From positions 992,001-1,056,000 of the forward strand of contig NZ_CP108430.1 in assembly GCF_041435335.1 (NCBI RefSeq): a stretch of DNA of 64,000 nucleotides, read 5' to 3'. The stretch comes from Streptomyces sp. NBC_01283 (lineage in GTDB: Bacteria > Actinomycetota > Actinomycetes > Streptomycetales > Streptomycetaceae). Shown one piece after another: positions 33,478 through 40,421 of the stretch; the stretch's first letter is position 1; the number at the start of each line of letters is the position of its first letter. Both the position numbers and the translations under genes were made by a program. Under the pieces are notes generated by a model. That model ran no database searches, was not told where the DNA came from, and saw only the letters and a list, made by a program, of their open reading frames with translations.

Positions 33478-34953
33478 CTACTCGTCGATCGCCGCGCCGA
33501 ACGCCGCGCCCTTGCCCGGCGTGCCCAGCGAGTCCCCGCCGTACGTCCAGGACCCCGCCGCGGTGATGCCGCCCGCCCCCGCGGACAGGACCCACACCAC
33601 TCCGTCACCGGCGTTCTCGCCGGGCGCGGCGGCCAGCAGTCCGAAACGCCCGTCGCTGTTCGGGTCCGTCAGGCGCACCTGGGCACCCCACTTGTCGCCC
33701 TTCTCGGCCACGCCGGGGATGTCCGCGGAGTTCTGGTCGAAGGACTTGGCGCCGGCCGACGTCAGGCCGACCTCCGCGCCGCGCAGCACCCAGACCGCGC
33801 CGGCGTCCGCGACCGTGCCGATGTCCTCGCCCGGGGCGCCGATCGCGACGTCGGCGTAGCCGTCGCCGTTCGTGTCGGCCACGGACAGGTCGCCGCCCCA
33901 GCCGTCACCGCTCTCGGCGGTTCCGGGCACACCCGCGCTGTCCTGGGTCCACCACTTGGCCTCGTCCTTGAGGCCGTTCTCGTCGCCGTAGCGGACGCCC
34001 ACCAGGCCGCCGGTCATCGTTTCGCCCCCGTCGTCCGGGGAGTTGGGCTCGCCGGTCACCAGGTCGTCGAAGCCGTCGTGGTTGATGTCGCCGGAAGCGG
34101 CCACGGGTCCGCCGCGCAGATCGTGCTCGTACTTGAGTCCGTCGGTGTTGCCGGAGAAGTACGCGGACCAGCCGTGCCCCGGCTCGTCGCCCACGGTCAC
34201 GCCGGACACGACGAGGTCGGCGTAGCCGTTGTCGTCGTAGTCGCCGGTGGTGAGCGACTTCGGCGTGATGTCGCGCTCCTCGGCCGCCGCGGAAAGGCGC
34301 TCGGTCGCCCGGCGCTTCAGCGGGGCCTGCCCGGGTTGCGGTGCGGCGTCGTACGCGAAGAGCTCCAGGTCGTCCCGGTCCAGTACGGCGAGCACGTCGC
34401 CCGGCGTCTCACCGGTGAGGTGTGCCGCGGCCAGACTCAGGCCGAACTGTTCGCCCTTGGTGGGCTCCTGGGTCTCCAGCCAGTCGCTGGCTTCACCGCT
34501 GAGGCCCTGCTTCGAGCCCCAAAGGATCGCGACACCACCGGCGTCCGCCGTGTCGCCGATGTCCTCGCCGGGGATGCCGACGATCGCGTCGTCGAAGCCG
34601 TCGCCGTCCAGGTCGCCGGTGGCGACGGCCTTCCCGAAGCCGTCGCCCGCCTCCGCGGCGCCCGCGACACCGGCCGTCGACTGGCTGAAGCGGGCGACAT
34701 TGGTGGTGTTCATGCCACTGGAGGAGCCGTACTGGGCCGTGACGAGCCCGGCGCCCTTCTGGCCGCTGACCGTCGCCCCCGGGGCCCCGACCAGGACGTC
34801 CTCGTATCCGTCGCCGTTGAAGTCGCTGTTGCGGTCGTCGGCGTGCGTACCCCCGGGGGTGCCCGCGACGGCGGAGGGGGCGGCGACGATGCCCGCCCCG
34901 GTGAGCAGGAGGAATGAGGCCGCGGCGAGGGCGGCCGAACGGTTCTTGCGCAC
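33478..34953 (-). CDS. secreted FG-GAP/integrin-alpha-like repeat protein
   Basis: 491 aa from a GTG with AGGAG upstream. Signal peptide VRKNRSAALAAASFLLLTGAG... AVAG. It has about six to seven FG-GAP blades, each with a calcium-binding D-x-D/N-G-D/Y-x-D loop: SDFNGDGYEDVLVGAPG, GDLDGDGFDDAIVGIPGED, GDYDDNGYADLVVSG, GDINHDGFDDLVTGEP, ADTNGDGYADVAIGAPGED. The predicted fold is an extracellular seven-blade propeller. It is usual in Streptomyces secretomes, with unknown ligand. Confidence 0.87.
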   Translation of the reverse strand: MRKNRSAALAAASFLLLTGAGIVAAPSAVAGTPGGTHADDRNSDFNGDGYEDVLVGAPGATVSGQKGAGLVTAQYGSSSGMNTTNVARFSQSTAGVAGAAEAGDGFGKAVATGDLDGDGFDDAIVGIPGEDIGDTADAGGVAILWGSKQGLSGEASDWLETQEPTKGEQFGLSLAAAHLTGETPGDVLAVLDRDDLELFAYDAAPQPGQAPLKRRATERLSAAAEERDITPKSLTTGDYDDNGYADLVVSGVTVGDEPGHGWSAYFSGNTDGLKYEHDLRGGPVAASGDINHDGFDDLVTGEPNSPDDGGETMTGGLVGVRYGDENGLKDEAKWWTQDSAGVPGTAESGDGWGGDLSVADTNGDGYADVAIGAPGEDIGTVADAGAVWVLRGAEVGLTSAGAKSFDQNSADIPGVAEKGDKWGAQVRLTDPNSDGRFGLLAAAPGENAGDGVVWVLSAGAGGITAAGSWTYGGDSLGTPGKGAAFGAAIDE

Positions 34954-35083
34954 GAGCGGCTCCTGTGGAGAAGAGTGGCCGGGCAGGCGCGAGGGTGTCC
35001 GGAAAGGGCCCGTTCCTTGTCCGGCGCCCTGTTCGACACCGGTTGGGGCACAAGGGTTGTACGCGGCCTTCGATTCCCCGGGA

Positions 35084-36862
35084 TCAGGACTTCTTGGTGA
35101 CCACGAAACGGTCGATGACCAAGTGGTCGATCTCGGTGGCGAGGAAGCACTCCAGGGCGTCCCTCGGTGAGCAGACGATGGGCTCGCCGGCCACGTTGAA
35201 GGAGGTGTTGAGCAGGCACGGCACATCCGTCCGTGCCGTGAAGGCGCGCAACAGCTCCGCGAGCGCGGGGTTCTGCCGCTCGTCGACCGTCTGGACCCGT
35301 GCCGTGCCGTCCACGTGGCAGGCGCCGGGGATCCGCTCCCGGTACTCCTTGCGCACCGGGAAGACGAACGTCATGTACGGGGACGAGGTCTTCTTGCCCA
35401 TCTCGAAGACCCGGGGAGCCTCGGATTCGAGGACGACCGGCGCGAACGGACGGAAGGGCTCCCGGTGTTTGACCCGGATATTGATGATGTCCTTGATGTC
35501 GGGGAAGGCCGGGTTGGCGAGAATGCTGCGGTTGCCCAGGGCGCGTGGTCCGAACTCGGCACGGCCCTGGAACCAGCCGACGACGTTCTTCTCGGCCAGC
35601 AGCCCCGCCGTCCTCTCGGCGGCCGACGAGACGTCGGGCTCCTCCTGCCACACCACACGGTCCGCGTACTCCCCCAGGACGTCGAGGATCTGCTGCTGGT
35701 CGTACGAAGGCCCCAGGTAGGGCGTGGTGACCGCCTCCTTGGGCCGGTTCCTGAGACCGGCGGTGTACACAGCCGCGCCGATGGCGACACCCGGGTCGCT
35801 CGCCCCGAAGCTGACCTCCATGCCGGTGAACGACGACCGCTCCAGCATCTTCGTGTTGGCCACGCAGTTGAGCGCGAGGCCGCCCTCGAAGAGCAGGGTG
35901 TCCATGCCGGACGCGGCGGTCAGACTCCGCATCTGATGGGCGGTGACGGCCTCGACCATGTGCTGGGCGAGACCGGCGACCCTGACCCGGAAGTCGAACT
36001 CCTCGCGCTTCTCGCTGTCACCGTCGAAGAGGCTGTCGAAGAGCGCGTAGTAGGCCCCGGTGTCGCTGGGGATGGACAGGGTGTACGAGCCGTTCTCGTG
36101 CAGGCGCACCACGTGTTCCAGCAGGGGGTTGTGCTGGGGCGGCGGGCCGTAGGCGGCCAGGCCCATGACCTTGTACTCGTCGTTGTTGGGCACGAAGCCC
36201 AGATAGCGGGTGATCCGTCCGTAGGCCACGCCGAGCGAGCTGGCCATGCCGACGGCGCTCTCGTCGAAGAGGCGGACCACGCCGTCGCGCAGCTCGCCCA
36301 TGACGGAGGAGAGGGTCTCGGCCCGGCCGTCGCTCACCAGGAAGGCCGCGTCGCCCCCGCCCGCCAGATAGGCACCGCACATGAGGTGGGCCAGGTGATG
36401 GGGCACCAGGACGAGCTTGTTGGGGTCCAGTGCGTGGCCGGTGCGCTGGACGAAGTCTCCGTACACCGCCTCGCGGCTGAGCATGCCGGTGTAGAGCTCA
36501 CCCGTGCGCCGCAGGGAGTCGAACTTCGCCGCGACCGACATGTCGGAGCCAGTTATCTGCGACATCATCTCCTCCGCCACGGTCGGCGAAAAACGCCAGG
36601 GGAAGGCGAATACGTCGACGTCGTCGAGTTCCACACCGGCGGAGTCCAGGCACCATTTGATCGCGTTCGCCGGGAAGTCGGACGTCTTCTTGACCCGGCT
36701 CAGCTGTTCTTCCTCGACGGCGGCGACGACTTCGCCGTCGATGGTCAGGGCTGCCGCGGCGTCGTGCCCCACAAGGAGATTACGACCGACGCCGGTCGCC
36801 CCGTAGAGACGTCCGAAAAGTTCCGCGCCCCTGGTGAATCCGTTGTAACCGAGCACAATCAC
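35084..36862 (-). CDS. carbamoyltransferase, TobZ/NovN/NodU family
   Basis: 592 aa, GTG start. The N-terminal Kae1-like domain (MIVLGYNGF, NLLVGHDAAAALTIDGEVVAAVEEEQLSRVK, LVPHHLAHLMCGAYLAGG) holds the metal-His pair HHLAH. The C-terminal YrdC-like domain has WFQGRAEFGPRALGNRSILANP and VPCLLNTSFNVAGEPIVCSP. It uses carbamoyl phosphate and ATP to form carbamoyl-adenylate and transfers the carbamoyl to a hydroxyl of a sugar or metabolite. Alone on its strand at the cluster edge; its promoter region is divergent from the cupin gene. It probably decorates the final product of the 35-44.6 kb cluster. Confidence 0.93.
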   Translation of the reverse strand: MIVLGYNGFTRGAELFGRLYGATGVGRNLLVGHDAAAALTIDGEVVAAVEEEQLSRVKKTSDFPANAIKWCLDSAGVELDDVDVFAFPWRFSPTVAEEMMSQITGSDMSVAAKFDSLRRTGELYTGMLSREAVYGDFVQRTGHALDPNKLVLVPHHLAHLMCGAYLAGGGDAAFLVSDGRAETLSSVMGELRDGVVRLFDESAVGMASSLGVAYGRITRYLGFVPNNDEYKVMGLAAYGPPPQHNPLLEHVVRLHENGSYTLSIPSDTGAYYALFDSLFDGDSEKREEFDFRVRVAGLAQHMVEAVTAHQMRSLTAASGMDTLLFEGGLALNCVANTKMLERSSFTGMEVSFGASDPGVAIGAAVYTAGLRNRPKEAVTTPYLGPSYDQQQILDVLGEYADRVVWQEEPDVSSAAERTAGLLAEKNVVGWFQGRAEFGPRALGNRSILANPAFPDIKDIINIRVKHREPFRPFAPVVLESEAPRVFEMGKKTSSPYMTFVFPVRKEYRERIPGACHVDGTARVQTVDERQNPALAELLRAFTARTDVPCLLNTSFNVAGEPIVCSPRDALECFLATEIDHLVIDRFVVTKKS

Positions 36863-36949
36863 GGGCCTTCAGCCTCCCCAGCATGACAATAACGGTGCAC
36901 GGCAGGCTACTTGGCCCGCATGCATGTGGGATAGGAGTGCCGCACGACC

Positions 36950-36977
36950 TTGCCACTCCAATTCTTGCGGTCATAAT
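36950..36977 (+). promoter_or_regulatory. promoter of cupin gene
   Basis: TTGCCA (36950-36955), 16 bases, CATAAT (36972-36977). A start near 36984 would put an in-frame ATG at 36981 outside the transcript, which supports the GTG at 37014, where AAAGGA stands 7 bases upstream. Confidence 0.55.
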
Positions 36978-37013
36978 CTGATGCCGGACACCCGTGACGA
37001 AAGGATCCGCTCC

Positions 37014-37463
37014 GTGGGCCACAACGCTTCAGCTGCAACCCCTCTGACCAGCACAGTCGTCGCCGATGGCTTTGACCGCTGGAGCCCTCCGCTGCACAAG
37101 GATTTCGAGAACAACGCCCACAACGGCCGAGTGGGCCAGACGCTGGTGAAAGAGACCGATTCACTGCGCATGTGGGAGACCCATCTCCAGCCGGGCGAGC
37201 GCATTCCGGTCCACCGGCACGTCCTCGACTACACCTGGATAGCCCTCACCGATGGCCGGGCCCGCCAGCACGCGAGCGACGGCAGCAGCCGAGAGATCTC
37301 GTATGTCCGCGGGCAGACCCGGCATTTCACGTTCACCGAAGAGCGTCATCACCTCCATGACTTCAGGAATATCGGCGACCAGGTTCTGTCGTTCTTGGTC
37401 GTCGAGATGAAGGAAGGGGCCAATAGACCCCTTCCGTTGACGGATGGAATCACCGACTCCTGA
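37014..37463 (+). CDS. cupin-domain protein of the biosynthetic cluster
   Basis: 149 aa from a GTG; ATG at 36981 is an alternative start. Cupin core: LQPGERIPVHRHVLDYTWIAL with HxH metal ligands, DGSSREISYVRGQTRHFTFTEERHHLHDFRNIGDQVLSFLVVEMKEG, giving further His ligands and the second conserved strand. It is a single-domain cupin such as an isomerase, dioxygenase or metal-binding accessory enzyme. It faces the GNAT-aminotransferase gene convergently with six bases between stops and is divergent from the carbamoyltransferase. Role in the cluster inferred from position. Confidence 0.72.
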   Translation: MGHNASAATPLTSTVVADGFDRWSPPLHKDFENNAHNGRVGQTLVKETDSLRMWETHLQPGERIPVHRHVLDYTWIALTDGRARQHASDGSSREISYVRGQTRHFTFTEERHHLHDFRNIGDQVLSFLVVEMKEGANRPLPLTDGITDS

Positions 37464-37469
37464 GCAGCC

Positions 37470-39443
37470 TCATGGCGCGGCGGAGAACGCGGCGAGCAGG
37501 GCGTCGTTCGCGCGCCGGTTGCCGATGGAAATGCGGCAGGTGCCGGGAATGAGGAAACTGACGTCGGCGACGACGATCCCGGCGTGGTGGAGTTGCTCCA
37601 TGACGCGCTCGTGCTGGTGGAGTCGCACCAGCAGGAAGTTGGCCTCCGAGGGGAACACCCGCTCCACCGCCGGGTGATCCGCCAGCAGTCCGGCCATCCG
37701 GTCGCGCTCGGCCCGGATGTGCCGGATGGCGGCGAGCGGCCGCCGCGTGTTGGTCAGCCGGTCCCGCACGGCGGCCTGCGACGCGTCGGTGAATCCGAAG
37801 GGCACCTGGACCCGCCGCAGCGCGTCGATGATGCCGGGCCGCGCCAGGGCGATCCCACAACGGGCGCCGGCCAGGCCCCATGCCTTCGAGAGTGTTCTGA
37901 GCACGATGAGGTTGTCGTGCTCGGCGACGAGACCGGCGTACGAGGGCTTCTCGCTGAACTCGACATACGCCTCGTCGATCACGACAAGGCCCCGCGTGCC
38001 CGTGACGAGGGCCCGCACCTGCGCCGGATCCAGTCTGGTCCCCACGGGGTTGTTCGGATCGCACAGAATGGTCACCCGCGGATCGGCGGCCAGGATCCGC
38101 TCCGTGTCGAGTTCGGACAGGTCGTCGCCGTCCAGGGGCACCTCGACCAGGGGCAGGCGCAGCAGGCGGGCGAAGTGGGCGTAGAGCGGGAAGGTGGGCG
38201 GCGTGACGCACACGCTCTCACCGGGTGATGCCAGCGCCGCGAGGAGCAGCATGACGCCGTCGACCGACCCGCTGGAGAACAGCAGATGGTCCGGTGTCAG
38301 AGCGCCGGTGCCCCCGTGGCCGGGCAGCTTCGAGATCGTGTCCAGGTAGGTGCGGGCGAGCTCGGTCGTGTCGAGATGGGGGTACTGGCCGGCGGCGCCC
38401 AGGAACGGGTTGGTGTTGCTCGACAGGTCGATGGTGTCGAACCGTGGCTGGTTGCGGGCGCGTGCCGGGCCCGGGACCGGCACGGTCGTGACGGGAGGAG
38501 CCGCGAAGCGCGACAGGGCGGGCTCCTCCCCTCTTTCGTCCGGGACCGTGACGCCTTCGGCGCGCAGCCAGTGGTCGAGGGGGACGAACAGGTCGGCTCC
38601 GAGGCCGCGCTTGCCGTCGGTGTTCCCCGGGCCGAGGTGGACCCAGTGCAGGCCCGCGCGCCGGGCGTCGAGGTAGAGCCCGTACAGGGCCGCTTCGTGG
38701 AGTTCCCTCTCGGAGACGGGGTCGTATGCGGCGGGGTCGATGGCCTGCGTCAGGTGGTAGAGCCCCCGGCCGTTGTGGGACCTGACCGTGAGCGCGACCT
38801 GGACGACGGTGCTCCCCCGGCGGCGCACCAGTATCTCCGCGCGATCGGCCAACGATCCGTCCACGAGGGCGTCGAGGGCCTGGTCGTTGTACGGGTTGTG
38901 GCCGCCGCCGTGGCGCTCCGCCCCGTTCCGGTGCAGTTCCACGAAGGCGTCCCGCGCCCAGGGCTGCCCGCCGAGCTCGCTCACGCGGATCCGCTCCCAG
39001 GTGAGGTCACGGGAGACGGCGTCATGGCAACGCCGCAGGGCGCGCTGTCGGCCGCCGCCCACGCGGGCGCGCAGGAGCTCGTCCACGTCCCCGGTCAGCC
39101 GCACGACGCACTCGGGGTCGGCGGCGCAGGGCAGGAATCCCGCGGCCCGCAGTGCGCGGGAGTCGTCGGTACGGCGCACGTTGGGCACGAGGATCTGGGG
39201 CACGTCAAGCGCCTGGGCGCGACGCACCAGCTCTTCGGCCGCGGGGGCGGTGGGAGCGGGGCTGGTCGGGGTGTACAGGGCCCCGCCGCCGATCAGGGTG
39301 GGGCGTTCGAGGACGGCGGGGTCCAGGGAGTCGAAAGCCCCCTTGCCGCCCGCCAGTCGGGCCAGGGGCCCCACCGGCTCGCGGGAGCCGAGGGCGGCGC
39401 CGAGCATCTGCTGCAGCGCCGCTGCGTCTGTGGGTCTGCGCAT
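37470..39443 (-). CDS. GNAT/FemAB-like domain fused to PLP aminotransferase
   Basis: 657 aa. Residues 1-300 contain an acetyltransferase of the FemAB/CelD type (AFVELHRNGAERHGGGHNPY, HEAALYGLYLDARRAGLHWVHLGPG). Residues 315-657 form a fold-I HisC/CobD-like aminotransferase: IDLSSNTNPFLG, LCDPNNPVGTRL, VVIDEAYVEFSEK, VLRTLSKAWGLAGARCG with the PLP Lys, and CRISIGNRRAND. It could transaminate or decarboxylate an amino acid and then acylate the amine in the same polypeptide. It begins one base after the epimerase stop. I know no characterised enzyme with this order, though a gene fusion of this kind might occur elsewhere. Confidence 0.85.
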   Translation of the reverse strand: MRRPTDAAALQQMLGAALGSREPVGPLARLAGGKGAFDSLDPAVLERPTLIGGGALYTPTSPAPTAPAAEELVRRAQALDVPQILVPNVRRTDDSRALRAAGFLPCAADPECVVRLTGDVDELLRARVGGGRQRALRRCHDAVSRDLTWERIRVSELGGQPWARDAFVELHRNGAERHGGGHNPYNDQALDALVDGSLADRAEILVRRRGSTVVQVALTVRSHNGRGLYHLTQAIDPAAYDPVSERELHEAALYGLYLDARRAGLHWVHLGPGNTDGKRGLGADLFVPLDHWLRAEGVTVPDERGEEPALSRFAAPPVTTVPVPGPARARNQPRFDTIDLSSNTNPFLGAAGQYPHLDTTELARTYLDTISKLPGHGGTGALTPDHLLFSSGSVDGVMLLLAALASPGESVCVTPPTFPLYAHFARLLRLPLVEVPLDGDDLSELDTERILAADPRVTILCDPNNPVGTRLDPAQVRALVTGTRGLVVIDEAYVEFSEKPSYAGLVAEHDNLIVLRTLSKAWGLAGARCGIALARPGIIDALRRVQVPFGFTDASQAAVRDRLTNTRRPLAAIRHIRAERDRMAGLLADHPAVERVFPSEANFLLVRLHQHERVMEQLHHAGIVVADVSFLIPGTCRISIGNRRANDALLAAFSAAP

Positions 39444-39444
39444 G

Positions 39445-40407
39445 TCAGTGCTCCACTCCTCGCCCCGCCGCGTGCTCGCCGGCGTGGGCCTCGATGCGGT
39501 CGCGGTACTCCTCGAACAGCTCGGCCAGCGTGCGGGCTATGCCGTCCTTCCAGTCGACGGAGCAGTCGCCGATCAGACCCCGGCGTACCTCGTGGTCGAA
39601 GAGCGCGGTCTCGCGGCTGTAGTCGCTGCGGTCCAGCTGGACCGGCACGCCGGTGAGCGCGGACATGTGCTCCAGGAGGTCGGTCATGCCGACTTCCTCG
39701 TCCCCGCCCCAGTTCACCACCCGTGCGGGCGTCCCTGCCGCGCCCCACAGCAGCGGCACCTGCCGGACGAGGTCGTCGGTGTGCAGCAGGTTGCAGTAGT
39801 TCTGCCCTTGCCGGGGCACTGCGCAGGGCTGTCCCTCGCGCATCTGCTTGAACAGGATCATGGGCACACCACCGTGGCCGTACGGGCCGTAGGCGATGTT
39901 GAGCCTGGCGATCACCGTCGGCAGCCCGAGCGCTTCGGCCAGGCCCCGCGCCACTCCTTCGGCTGCGAGCTTGCCGACCGGGTACGTCGGCAGCCAGGGC
40001 ACCGCGCCGCCCACGGCATCGCTCTCCCGGTAGCGGTGGGTGCTGTCGGCCCGGTTGTAGACCACCCCGGACGAGACGTACAGGAACGCCTCCGCGGTGG
40101 CGCAGTGGGTCATCAGCCGTGCGGTGCCCGCGGCGTTGACGCGGGCGGTGTCCGCGAAGTCCGTGCCGTCGCCCCGGTGCACCGCCGAGTGCAGTACGTG
40201 GGTGAAGTCGCGCGGCAGGTCGTCCAGCGTGTCGGTGGCCATGTCCCAGGTGAAGGTGTGCGCGCCCATTGCTTCCAGGGCCTTGCGGGCGGCCGGGTCG
40301 CCGAACCGGCCCGGACACCACACCTCGTTGTCCTGGGCGAGCGCTTCGGCGACGGGCATCGCGACCTGCCCGGTGCCACCCGTGACGAGAATCTTCTTGC
40401 CTTGCAT
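39445..40407 (-). CDS. NAD-dependent epimerase/dehydratase (extended SDR)
   Basis: 320 aa from an ATG at 40407. The Rossmann loop is KKILVTGGTGQVAMPVAEAL (QVA instead of the usual FIG); the catalytic Ser is in LYVSSGVVY and the Tyr-x3-Lys in TYPVGKLAAEGVA. NIAYGPYGHGGVPM and LLHTDDLVRQV are typical of the nucleotide-sugar epimerase group, but substrate is unclear. It lies 14 bases after the adenylation-thioesterase gene, making it part of the cluster operon. It may form a ketone or epimerise an intermediate before amination. Confidence 0.85.
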   Translation of the reverse strand: MQGKKILVTGGTGQVAMPVAEALAQDNEVWCPGRFGDPAARKALEAMGAHTFTWDMATDTLDDLPRDFTHVLHSAVHRGDGTDFADTARVNAAGTARLMTHCATAEAFLYVSSGVVYNRADSTHRYRESDAVGGAVPWLPTYPVGKLAAEGVARGLAEALGLPTVIARLNIAYGPYGHGGVPMILFKQMREGQPCAVPRQGQNYCNLLHTDDLVRQVPLLWGAAGTPARVVNWGGDEEVGMTDLLEHMSALTGVPVQLDRSDYSRETALFDHEVRRGLIGDCSVDWKDGIARTLAELFEEYRDRIEAHAGEHAAGRGVEH

Positions 40408-40421
40408 TCCTGTGTCCGTCC

